Assembly (NCBI GenBank): GCA_019634415.1
Contig: JAHQVJ010000129.1
Location: 91,499 to 155,498 of the forward strand
DNA from: Myxococcales bacterium
Lineage (GTDB): Bacteria; Myxococcota_A; UBA796; GCA-2862545
Direction of reading: 5' to 3'
DNA length: 64,000 nt
The position numbers and the translations under genes are program-made. A model generated the notes under the pieces. The model did no database searches. It saw nothing but the letters and a program-made list of their open reading frames with translations, and was not told where the DNA came from. Positions 34,169-42,000 of the stretch are shown one piece after another (position 1 is the stretch's first letter; each line of letters begins with the position of its first letter).

Positions 34169-35754
34169 CTCAAGAACCTACGGTCGCAGGAGAGCTTCAC
34201 GGCTTGGTCCTGGGGAATGGTGATCGTGCCTGCGTCGTGGACTTCGGCACCGAAGGTGGCCCGGACGCTGTAGGTGCCCGGAGGAATCGGGCCGGGGGAG
34301 AAGGTCCCACTCGAGCCCACGAGAGACACGTCGTCGGCGGAGCCGACCAGCTTGACGGAGGACAGTCCAGGCTCCTCGGCCGCAGCGATCTCCGGGGTGG
34401 GCTCGGGCTCGACGGGCTCGGGCACCGGGGTGCTCTCGGGCGTGGCAGGAGCGGGCTCGACCTCCTCTGGCGGTGGCGCGGGTTCGTCAGCCGGAGGCTG
34501 CTCCGGCGGAGGCTCGGTGGACGCTGCGGGCGCCACGGAGGCTTCGACGGGAGAGGGCAGCAGCTGGGGCAGCGATGCCTCTGTCGGCACCTCGGTCTCG
34601 GGGGGCGATGCTGGCTTCGGCGTCGTGCTCCGCGGAGTGACGGAGATCACGGCCTGTCGAGTGGGCTCGGGCAAGGCCACCCCCGCAGACGGCGGCACCT
34701 CCTCGGGGGGCGCCACCATCACCACCGTCGGCTCTGTGGTAGCTGGGTCGGGCACCCTCGCCGGCAGCGACAGCACCGAGAACAGGAGCCCCGTCATGGC
34801 CGTCGTGACGCTCGCGGCCACGGCGATGGCCACGTCGCGGTGCCAGGAGGGGCGGCGCAGCCTCGGTGCAGCCTCCTCCTGGACGACGAGACCGACCCAC
34901 CCGTCCGGCTCCAGGAACGCCCCCTCGGCGACGTGGGCCCTCGCCCAGGCCCGAAGCGTGGTCGGTTGGTCTCGCAGCAGCTGGTTCGCGCGCTCCACCA
35001 CCTCTGCGGCGGTGGGGCGGGCCAGGACCTCCTGGGAACGCATCTGCAGGGCGAGCTGCAACGCGTCGACGGCGACTCGGTCGGTGGTGGGTACGTCGCC
35101 GCCGTCGGGAGTGCCCGTCAGCAGCTCCTCGAGCACTACCCCCAGCGCGAAGACGTCTCCCCTCGGGAGCTCGCGGCCGTCCAGGCGCTCGGGAGGGAGG
35201 TAGCCCATCGTGGCGGTGAGGGGACCGTTCACCGGTCCGAACCGGGAGTGACGCCACCTGGCCTCACCGAAGTCGAGGAGCACGACGTCTCCGGTGGACG
35301 TGACGCGGATGTTGTCGGGCTTCACGTCGCGGTGCAGCAACTCGGCTGGCAGCCCGTCCCACGTGGGCTGATGCCACAGATTGTCCAGGGTGCTGGCCAC
35401 GTCCCTGACGATCTCCAGGGCGACCGAGGTGGGCAGGGGACCGAGTCGGCGCAGCAGCTCCCGGCAGTCGGAGCCCTTCACCAGGTCCATCGCCATGCAC
35501 CACCGCCCCGCGAGGCGGAAGGGTGCCGTCGCCGACACGATGCCCCGATCCGCGAGCCAGCCCAGCGCCCAGGACTCCTCGAAGAGGCTCCTCATCTCCT
35601 GGTCGTCGGGAGCTGGTCGATCCAGGGCCTTCAGGGCGACCCACTTCTGGGGACCCGAGATGTCCTCGAGCTGGGCCAAGTAGACGGTGGCGAATCCGCC
35701 ACGTCCCAACACACCCAGGATGCGGAAGCATCGTTCGTTGCCCTGCAGCCTCAT
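34153..35754 (-). CDS. Membrane Ser/Thr kinase K4 with PEGA-like periplasmic tail
   Basis: A 533-residue Hanks-type kinase. The kinase domain (~8-290) has glycine loop GRGGFATV, Lys42 in VALKAL, HRDVKPDN (141-148) and LDFGEA (160-165), so it looks active. A transmembrane helix (~305-327) is followed by a ~130-residue Pro/Glu/Val-rich linker and a C-terminal beta domain (~465-533) with GPIPPGTYSVRATF, a PEGA-like pattern. The tail ends with a Cys-x6-Cys arrangement like that of K2. Start: ATG 35754 or GTG 35757, 4-7 nt after the K3 stop. Linker and tail would span the periplasm, so the PEGA-like domain may sense or bind a wall component. Confidence 0.87.
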   Translation of the reverse strand: MRLQGNERCFRILGVLGRGGFATVYLAQLEDISGPQKWVALKALDRPAPDDQEMRSLFEESWALGWLADRGIVSATAPFRLAGRWCMAMDLVKGSDCRELLRRLGPLPTSVALEIVRDVASTLDNLWHQPTWDGLPAELLHRDVKPDNIRVTSTGDVVLLDFGEARWRHSRFGPVNGPLTATMGYLPPERLDGRELPRGDVFALGVVLEELLTGTPDGGDVPTTDRVAVDALQLALQMRSQEVLARPTAAEVVERANQLLRDQPTTLRAWARAHVAEGAFLEPDGWVGLVVQEEAAPRLRRPSWHRDVAIAVAASVTTAMTGLLFSVLSLPARVPDPATTEPTVVMVAPPEEVPPSAGVALPEPTRQAVISVTPRSTTPKPASPPETEVPTEASLPQLLPSPVEASVAPAASTEPPPEQPPADEPAPPPEEVEPAPATPESTPVPEPVEPEPTPEIAAAEEPGLSSVKLVGSADDVSLVGSSGTFSPGPIPPGTYSVRATFGAEVHDAGTITIPQDQAVKLSCDRRFLRCTLR

Positions 35755-35761
35755 CACGAGA

Positions 35762-37921
35762 TCATGGCCCGACGCCCTGCAGCATGTCCAGGATGCGCTC
35801 CAGATCACCGCTGGCCTGCAGGTTCAGTAGCAGGCTGGTCAGTCCGACGAGGATGCCGAGCACGCAGCCGATGGTGCAGGCGACGGCGATGGCGAAGAGG
35901 CCTTGTGCGACGCGCTCGCTAGCGGGTGAGCCCGTCGACTGCAGCGGCGGCTGACCGGGCATCGAGTGAGGCGGGTGCATGCTGGGCACGGGGTACGTCG
36001 CTACCGGCAGCGAGTGTGCGCGGCCCTGCGATGGCCACCACGAACGGTCCTGTGCGCCGTGGGTGGAGGGATGGATGCGTCGGGTGGTGGCCTGCGGTGG
36101 CAGGGCACCCTCGCGAGGCCCGGACACGATGGTGGCCAGGCTCTCCCTGGCTTCGTACCAGGACTCCGGCGGCTGCGACTCGCGTGGCGGCAGCGGCCTC
36201 GTGGGTCCGTGCAGGGAGTGGTGGCTCGCCATGCTCGCCACCTCCATGTCTCGGCGGCAGTCCCGCAGCAGCGCGAGCAGATCCCGCGCACTGCTGCACC
36301 GCTGGGCGGGATCCTTGACCAGGCACCAGCTCACGGCCTCCTGCAGCCGATGGGGCACGAGGAGATGCGGCGCCACCTCCCGCAGGGCACGGGGCTGGCT
36401 GTGTACGTGGGCCAGCAGAAGTGCGGTGACGGTGGGCGTCTTGACGGCGTAGGGAAACTCCCCCGTGAGCATGATGAACATCATCACACCCAGGGAGTAC
36501 AGGTCGCTGCGATGGTCCAGCCAGCGACCCTGCGCCTGCTCTGGCGACATGAACTTTGGAGTGCCCAGCAACGTACCCATCTTGGTCATCTGCCGGGTGC
36601 TCATCAGCTCCTTGGCCAGCCCGAAGTCCACCACCTTGACGAAGACCTCGTTGTCGTCGAGGCTCGGCATGACGAGGACGTTGGCGGGCTTGAGGTCTCG
36701 GTGAACGAGTCCGCAAGAGTGCGCCTCTCCCAGGGAGTGGCACATCTGCTGCGCGATCTGGATCGCCCGGTTCACCTCGATGGGGCCTGCCTGCAGCAGC
36801 TCCGCCACCGACACCCCTTCCACGAACTCCAGCACGAGGTAGGGCGTGCCGTGCCACTCACCGTGATCCTGGACCCGCACGGTGAAGGGGCTGCTCAGCT
36901 GAGCGAGCCGCGATGCCTCGAGGCGGAAGCGCTCGGGCAGGTTCTGTGCGTCGTCCACGCCGGTGGGATGAGCCGACAACATCTTGAGGGCGACCGTCTG
37001 GTTCAGGCGGAGATCCTCGGCCTTGTAGACCACCCCCACAGCGCCCCTCGCGGCGAGGGCCATCACGCGGTAGCGCTCGGCGATGGTGGTTCCGACCAGG
37101 TCCTCGGAGTGCGGAGGCGCGGGGGGGCTGACTGGGTCCAGCCCGGCGGGCGCCAGCAAGCTGTCGCCTGGAGGCAGGGCGATGGGGGAGGGCTCCAACA
37201 GGACCACCTTCATGGAGTCCTCTGCCTGCTGCTTCCTTCGTCGTAGCTCCTCCTTCCGCTGTGCGATCTGGGCCTCGGTGAGGCGCTCCGTCTTCCGCAC
37301 GGCATCGGGGTCCAGGCTCGGGTCCTCCATCTCCACCACGGTGTGGCTGAGCTGTTCAGCAACCTGGTCGATCCAGCGCGACAGCGCGTCCTCGGCGTGG
37401 CGGATGATGAAGCCCGTGTGATGTTCCACGACCTCTTGCAGAGCGGACTCGCTTGGGTTTCCGTCAGCGGCAATGCGCGAACGAACGGCGTGGGAATATG
37501 CGCCGCTTCGGTTCCAGAATTGCAGAAACCTCGAGAATGCGTCGAGCTGGTCGGTCAGGGCCCGCTCCCACTCCTGGCTCTTGATGGCAGCCCTGGCAGA
37601 GTCCTCGGTGCAGGACCGCAGCTGCTGAACCAGACCCTCTCGAGCAGCGTTCAGTCCCGCACGTACCACCCCACTGATGGACGCAGACGCTGCGTCCAGA
37701 TCGCCGGAGGACGAGCGCTCTGTCTCCTCGGGCACCTCCGCGAAGGAGGTCGCGAGCTTGGTCAGCTCGGCGCGCAGGCCGCCCTCGAGGAGGCGGACGT
37801 GGCGCTCGGCGGCCCTGCTGCTGGCGCGCAGCCACCGCGTGCTGAGGGATTCCCTGTGCGAGGAGCTCGGACCGACATGGGGAGTGTCCACCTTCACCTC
37901 GACGTGCACCCGTACCACCAT
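35762..37921 (-). CDS. Membrane Ser/Thr protein kinase K3 with long N-terminal extension
   Basis: A 719-residue paralog of K1. The N-terminal extension (~1-265) contains CTEDSARAAIKSQEWER (104-120), nearly the same as in K1. The kinase domain (~282-555) has VALK (Lys313), HRDLKPAN (407-414) and DFG (432-434). A Pro/His/Ser-rich stretch of ~110 residues, absent from K1, precedes a transmembrane helix near 674-700 and a short tail. It is the first gene of the minus-strand operon K3-K4-paralog B-coiled coil. Start: ATG 37921; the N-terminus is unusually Val-rich, and a later start cannot be excluded. TAAGG repeats and a TTGACA box lie upstream. Confidence 0.88.
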   Translation of the reverse strand: MVVRVHVEVKVDTPHVGPSSSHRESLSTRWLRASSRAAERHVRLLEGGLRAELTKLATSFAEVPEETERSSSGDLDAASASISGVVRAGLNAAREGLVQQLRSCTEDSARAAIKSQEWERALTDQLDAFSRFLQFWNRSGAYSHAVRSRIAADGNPSESALQEVVEHHTGFIIRHAEDALSRWIDQVAEQLSHTVVEMEDPSLDPDAVRKTERLTEAQIAQRKEELRRRKQQAEDSMKVVLLEPSPIALPPGDSLLAPAGLDPVSPPAPPHSEDLVGTTIAERYRVMALAARGAVGVVYKAEDLRLNQTVALKMLSAHPTGVDDAQNLPERFRLEASRLAQLSSPFTVRVQDHGEWHGTPYLVLEFVEGVSVAELLQAGPIEVNRAIQIAQQMCHSLGEAHSCGLVHRDLKPANVLVMPSLDDNEVFVKVVDFGLAKELMSTRQMTKMGTLLGTPKFMSPEQAQGRWLDHRSDLYSLGVMMFIMLTGEFPYAVKTPTVTALLLAHVHSQPRALREVAPHLLVPHRLQEAVSWCLVKDPAQRCSSARDLLALLRDCRRDMEVASMASHHSLHGPTRPLPPRESQPPESWYEARESLATIVSGPREGALPPQATTRRIHPSTHGAQDRSWWPSQGRAHSLPVATYPVPSMHPPHSMPGQPPLQSTGSPASERVAQGLFAIAVACTIGCVLGILVGLTSLLLNLQASGDLERILDMLQGVGP

Positions 37922-38009
37922 GCAAGCGGGCCTACAGGCGCGCCTTACGACCCGATCATCACCGAGCGATTGTTCCGCACACCCGCTCTGGTCGGAGCAG
38001 TCTAGCAGT

Positions 38010-38078
38010 TGTCAACGAATGCTCACGTCGACCATGCTACCACCCACCACAGTTTAAGGTTCGTTAAGGCGCGTAAGG
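38010..38078 (-). promoter_or_regulatory. TAAGG repeats and -35-like box before the K3 operon
   Basis: TAAGG starts at 38055, 38065 and 38074 on the plus strand (spacings 10 and 9 bp), reading CCTTA toward K3. A TTGACA hexamer on the minus strand (38015-38010) could be the -35 box, with no clear -10 at the right distance. Of the 459-nt gap 37922-38380, the rest holds a hairpin (38193-38243) and repeat copy 2, and I see no gene in it. Confidence 0.5.
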
Positions 38079-38192
38079 TGCCGAGAGACGGCTTGGCTCT
38101 TCGGTTTTGGATGTGGGTTTTTGGGACGTTACGCGCCGACTGCGGCTCGAACAAGCCGGCAGGTCAGCGGCGCGTCGCCCGCTGGGTGATCG

Positions 38193-38243
38193 TGGGACGG
38201 GCCCTCCACTGTGACTCGACGATCTGGAACAGTGGACGTCCCA
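38193..38243. other. Imperfect long inverted repeat of unknown role
   Basis: TGGGACG (38193-38199) pairs with CGTCCCA (38237-38243), and CCACTGT (38206-38212) pairs with ACAGTGG (38229-38235). A 6-nt bulge lies on one side, a single A on the other, and the loop is 16 nt. It lies between the K3 promoter region and repeat copy 2. No T-run follows, so it is not a standard terminator; it could be an RNA structure or a protein-binding site. Confidence 0.4.
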
Positions 38244-38266
38244 GTTATTCACCACTCGATTGTGGC

Positions 38267-38385
38267 ATCGCGACAATCAACGGGGTTGATTGTCGCGATG
38301 CTACAGGTCGCCGCTCCGCGCCTGGACTTGCAGCAGTCCCTGCACTCGCTCGCTCGTTGCTGTCCCACTGCAACCCCGGATCAGG
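38267..38385. repeat. Palindrome-ended repeat element, copy 2
   Basis: The same 15-bp-arm palindrome as copy 1 (38267-38281 and 38285-38299, loop GGG) is followed by the same core with a few substitutions and an 8-nt length difference, ending near 38385. The second palindrome is absent. The stop codon of the LytTR regulator (38383-38381) falls in the last bases of the core, just as the histidine kinase stop does in copy 1. Confidence 0.8.
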
Positions 38386-39145
38386 ACTCGAGGCCCATCG
38401 CATCCTTGAGGTGCTTTGCCCTTCGTCGGCTCACACCGACCCGTCGGCCACACTCGAGCACGGCCTCCCACGTACCCGAGCTCGAGGGAGTGAGGCGCTC
38501 CACACGCTCCACGTGCACGATGGCGCTGCGGCTGACGCGCACGAAGGCCGGGCTCGGCAAGCTGGCCTCGATCTCGGCGAGGTTGTCGCCGAGCCTCGTT
38601 CGGCCTCCGTCCACGGTGTTCGCCCAGGCCACGCCGTCGTCCATCTCGATGGCAGTGATGGCGCCGACGGCCACGGGCTGCTGACTCGCCCCGTGGTGGC
38701 CCGTGAGCACGGCGGGTGCGGCGGGGCGGGGGGGAACGGCGTTCGCATCGGCGGTGGAGTGCTGGGCCCAGGCCACCCGCCGCACACGACGCAGTGCCTC
38801 GGCCAGGCGGTCCCGCTCGATGGGCTTGAGGAGGTAGTCCAGGCTGTCCACGGCGAAGGCCTTCACGGCGTGCTCGGAGAAGGCGGTGGTGAAGACCACG
38901 GCGGGGCGGACGCTCTCGGGAAGGTAGGCCACGAGCTGCTCGGCGACGTCGGTGCCCGACATCCCGCACATCTGTACGTCGAGGAAGACGACGTCGGGAC
39001 GCAGGCTCAGCGCTTGCTCCAGGGCCTCCTCGCCGGTGGATGCCTCCCCGACGACCTGGACGTCGGCGTGGCTGGTCAGCAGGCGGCGGAGGCGGTCGCG
39101 GGCACGGGGCTCGTCGTCCACCAGCAGGGCTCGGATCGGTCTCAT
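38381..39145 (-). CDS. LytTR-family response regulator
   Basis: A 254-residue two-component response regulator. The receiver domain (~5-118) has the acidic pair in VDDEPRARD, the phospho-Asp in FLDVQM (about 55), Thr in VVFTTAF and Lys in YLLKP. A Pro/Ala-rich linker (~135-150) is followed by a LytTR DNA-binding domain (~155-250) with the typical FVRVSRSAIVHVERV core. LytTR proteins bind direct repeats with imperfect TAC/ACA-like half-sites; none was recognised here. ATG 39145 is 1 nt after the LytS-type kinase stop, so the two form one unit. Its stop lies in repeat copy 2, so its last residues may derive from the element. Confidence 0.93.
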   Translation of the reverse strand: MRPIRALLVDDEPRARDRLRRLLTSHADVQVVGEASTGEEALEQALSLRPDVVFLDVQMCGMSGTDVAEQLVAYLPESVRPAVVFTTAFSEHAVKAFAVDSLDYLLKPIERDRLAEALRRVRRVAWAQHSTADANAVPPRPAAPAVLTGHHGASQQPVAVGAITAIEMDDGVAWANTVDGGRTRLGDNLAEIEASLPSPAFVRVSRSAIVHVERVERLTPSSSGTWEAVLECGRRVGVSRRRAKHLKDAMGLES

Positions 39146-39146
39146 C

Positions 39147-40187
39147 TCATGGCTCGGGCGAGAGGGGAAGGTCGAGTACGAGGCGGGTGCCAGCTGCATC
39201 GGGATCCACCCACAGGCGTGCGCTGCCATCGGGCCAGGACAGGCGGGTGCGCTCGGCAGCGTTGTTGAGCCCGCCGCCCGCTCCGGCGGTGCCGCGGCCC
39301 GACGCCGTCAGACAGCCCGACACATCGGGTGGGAGCCCTGGTCCGTCGTCGAGGACCTCGATTCGGACGCTCGAGCCGTGTCGGCTCGCTCGGACCTCGA
39401 TGCGCCCTCCCTCGGGTCGCTTGGAGACGCCGTGCTGGATGGCGTTCTCCACCAGTGGCTGCACGAGCAGTCCGGGGACCTGCAGGTGGGACACGTCGTC
39501 GTCCAGCTCAACGGTGGTCTGCAGTCGGTCTCCCAGGCGAGCTTGGGCCACCCGGAGCAAGCGCTCCACCATGGCGATCTCGTCGGACAGCGGCACCCAG
39601 GTGGTGGAGCTGCGCAGGGCGTAGCGCATCATGGCTGCCAGATCGGTGATCAGGTCCTCGGCGACGTCGGCGTCCTCGTGGACCATCTGGGCCACGGTGT
39701 TGAGCGTGTTGAACAGGAAGTGCGGGTTGATCTGGGCCGACAGGGCGGACAGTCGGCTCTCGAGGGCCCGCTGCTCGAGCAGGGCCACCTGCTGGGCCTG
39801 GGCGACCACCTCGTCGGCGAGTCGGTGATGGGTGTAGGCCAGCGAGGCGACGGCGGCGGAGGTCAGGCCGGCGGTGCACCCCACCACGGTGGCCTCGGGC
39901 CAGCGGAGCACGGCATAGGGCAGGTCGTACATGGTCATCGTCACCACGGCACCCAGCAGGGAGATGGACAAGGCCACACCGACGTCGAGCCAGTCGGCCA
40001 CGAAGGGAGGGAGCCGCCGCCAGGCGCCGCGCACGGCCAGCGCTCCGCCCACGGCGACGACCGCGCAGGCCAAGGCCCGCGCGGGTTGCAGCTCCCGGTG
40101 CAGGAACGCCAGGGCTGCGGTCGCCACCACGGTGCTGGTGCAGGCCACCGCGGCGAGGGCACCAGCGCGCAGCAGCCAGCGGCTCAT
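39147..40187 (-). CDS. LytS-type membrane histidine kinase
   Basis: A 346-residue sensor kinase of the LytS/YehU type (His_kinase, HATPase_c). Several hydrophobic segments in the first ~125 residues form the membrane sensor. The phosphoacceptor region is SAQINPHFLFNTLN (His in PHFLFN), and the ATP-binding part has VQPLVENAIQHG and DDGPGLP. A Gly-rich loop (GTAGAGGGLNNAAER) matches the lid region. Start: ATG 40187 overlaps the stop of the bactofilin-like gene (ATGA). It is translated with the LytTR regulator downstream. The membrane sensor is not of the 5TM-5TMR_LYT kind by eye. Confidence 0.92.
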   Translation of the reverse strand: MSRWLLRAGALAAVACTSTVVATAALAFLHRELQPARALACAVVAVGGALAVRGAWRRLPPFVADWLDVGVALSISLLGAVVTMTMYDLPYAVLRWPEATVVGCTAGLTSAAVASLAYTHHRLADEVVAQAQQVALLEQRALESRLSALSAQINPHFLFNTLNTVAQMVHEDADVAEDLITDLAAMMRYALRSSTTWVPLSDEIAMVERLLRVAQARLGDRLQTTVELDDDVSHLQVPGLLVQPLVENAIQHGVSKRPEGGRIEVRASRHGSSVRIEVLDDGPGLPPDVSGCLTASGRGTAGAGGGLNNAAERTRLSWPDGSARLWVDPDAAGTRLVLDLPLSPEP

Positions 40188-41428
40188 ACGGTGGTCTGCT
40201 CGGGGGAGCCCGGCCGGTAGGTGAGCCACATGGCGCCGATGCCCACGAGGACGGCGGCGAACCACAGCAGCCACCCGAACCAGGGAACCGACGACAGCAC
40301 CACCAAGGGCACGAGACCCACGGCCATCGACACGTAGGGCGAGCCCACGGCACCGGGCCTGACCTGCTCCAGGACGAGGTCACCGATCGCTTGGGCAGCG
40401 AAGAGCTGCGCCACGTACATCAGCGCCAACCAGGACATGAAGCCGAGCACCCCCAGGGGGCTGCCCACGATGGTCACCACGGAGAACAGCGACAGTGCTG
40501 GCAGGGCCACGGCGACGATCACGCCTACACCAAGGCTGGGGCCGGGTTGCTCGCGGAGCACGCCCGACACCCGTCCTGCGGTGGCGCCTCCCAGCACCAG
40601 GATCGCCGCTCCCACGATGAGCTTGGTGATGAAGGCCCAGCCGCGCCAGAAGGTCCACTCGGCGGCTCGGGTGAGGATGCCCGCCTGCTGCTCTTCCTCC
40701 TCGTCGAGGATGTCGTCGAGGTCCACGTGGATCACGGGATCGTCGATGGGGTCCACGACGATGTGCACGTCGTGGTCCGCCGACTGAGTGAAGATCACGT
40801 CGCCCGTGGTCACGTCGATGGCGCGGGGCGCCTCCGAGGCCGCCTCGTAGGTCAGATCCCCGTGGATTGCGGCGCCCTGACTCAGGCGTAGCTCGCCCAC
40901 CTCCACGTGGACGTCGCCGCCGATGGGGGCTGCGATCTCGATGCTGCCTGCGCCCCCGGTGAGGTTGCCCGCGACGGGACCCAGCACCTCGACGTCGGCG
41001 CCCGCGGTGAAGACGTTGCCGCCGACGGAGCCCTCCTCGTTGATCTGGATCAAGCGACCCATGGCGTAGACGTCGCCAGCCACCTCGGACCCGATCTCGA
41101 CGACCTCGCCGAGCGCCATGACGTCGCCGTCGACGGGGGCGCCGACGAAGGCGCTCTGCCCCAGGAGGAAGGCGTTGTCGGAGATGGGGGCGAGCAGCTC
41201 GATGGTCTGCGCCAGCGCGAACAGGTCGAGCCTGGGCTCTCGTACGGTGACGATGGTGTCGCTGGCGAACTCGGTGGTGGGCTCCTGTACCGTGTCGATG
41301 GGCTCCGCCTCCGGTGGCTCGGCAGGGGCCTCTTGCAGCGGTGGCGGTGGCTCGGGCGCCGGGGCGAGGGCGGCCGACGCGGGAGCCGCGGCGACCAAGG
41401 CCAGGGTGAGGGGAACGGTGCGGTGCAT
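40184..41428 (-). CDS. Bactofilin-like polymer-forming membrane protein
   Basis: A 414-residue protein with a signal peptide, a Pro/Glu-rich stretch (~25-55), and then a right-handed beta-solenoid-like region (~75-200) of short repeats such as VDGDVMALG and VGGNVFTAG. This matches bactofilin/polymer-forming domain repeats. The second half has four probable membrane segments (~250-400). Bactofilins are usually cytosolic, but solenoid-plus-membrane forms (DUF8173-like) occur. Start: ATG 41428 with GGAGG upstream; an upstream in-frame ATG at 41452 is less likely. It is the first gene of the LytS-LytTR operon and may report envelope state to the kinase, which is inference. Confidence 0.82.
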   Translation of the reverse strand: MHRTVPLTLALVAAAPASAALAPAPEPPPPLQEAPAEPPEAEPIDTVQEPTTEFASDTIVTVREPRLDLFALAQTIELLAPISDNAFLLGQSAFVGAPVDGDVMALGEVVEIGSEVAGDVYAMGRLIQINEEGSVGGNVFTAGADVEVLGPVAGNLTGGAGSIEIAAPIGGDVHVEVGELRLSQGAAIHGDLTYEAASEAPRAIDVTTGDVIFTQSADHDVHIVVDPIDDPVIHVDLDDILDEEEEQQAGILTRAAEWTFWRGWAFITKLIVGAAILVLGGATAGRVSGVLREQPGPSLGVGVIVAVALPALSLFSVVTIVGSPLGVLGFMSWLALMYVAQLFAAQAIGDLVLEQVRPGAVGSPYVSMAVGLVPLVVLSSVPWFGWLLWFAAVLVGIGAMWLTYRPGSPEQTTV

Positions 41429-41524
41429 GGTGCCTCCAGACACATGCCACATGCATCGCTACCAGCCTACCGTCCGTGGCGCGACCGGTGACCGGTCGCC
41501 CTGACCACCGAGCGGGCCGGGCGG

Positions 41525-41914
41525 TCAGATCCCCAGGGGGTGACCGGGCTCGTACTGCATGATGCAGGCGAGGTTGCCCTCGGGGTCGGTGAACTCGACT
41601 ACGCGGCCGACGCCGGGGATCTGGGCGACGTTGGAGGCTCGCTGGCCGCCGTTGGCCTCGATGGCGTCGAGGCTGGCGTCGAGGTCCGTGACGGACAGGG
41701 TGCAGCGATACGCGTTGGGTGTCCCCTCGGCTCTGGGCGCGGTGCGCACCGACAGCGCGCCGGCCACGACCCCCTTGTCGGCGCCGACGTCGATCTTGAA
41801 GTAGCCGGGAGGGCCCCAGGCCTCGAAGCCCCAGCCGAACACGGTGCCGTAGAAGGCTATCGCGCGGTCGGCATCGTCGCAGTAGACGGCGAAGTGCACT
41901 ACCGGCATCCCCAT
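41525..41914 (-). CDS. Glyoxalase/bleomycin-resistance family protein
   Basis: A 129-residue single-domain VOC-superfamily protein. It has the two beta-alpha-beta-beta-beta units with VHFAVYCDDADRAIAFYGTVFGW at the N-terminus and VEFTDPEGNLACIMQYEP at the C-terminus, including the metal-site His and Glu positions (His7 region and Glu in VEFTDPEGN). Members include glyoxalase I, dioxygenases and antibiotic-binding proteins, and the substrate is unknown. Start: ATG 41914 with GGAGG upstream. It diverges from the AraC-type regulator over an 86-nt gap with no clear operator. Confidence 0.85.
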   Translation of the reverse strand: MGMPVVHFAVYCDDADRAIAFYGTVFGWGFEAWGPPGYFKIDVGADKGVVAGALSVRTAPRAEGTPNAYRCTLSVTDLDASLDAIEANGGQRASNVAQIPGVGRVVEFTDPEGNLACIMQYEPGHPLGI

Positions 41915-42000
41915 CGCTCCTCCAGTGCCTGCGATGCAGGCGACAGCACGGAAGGTAGCGGCTGGCGGAAGGTGGCGGCAGTGCGATAGTTCGGCGAAAG

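Noticed and set aside
41915..42000. An AraC operator in the glyoxalase/AraC gap
   Set aside because: Only loosely repeated GG-rich words were visible, with no clear direct or inverted repeat.
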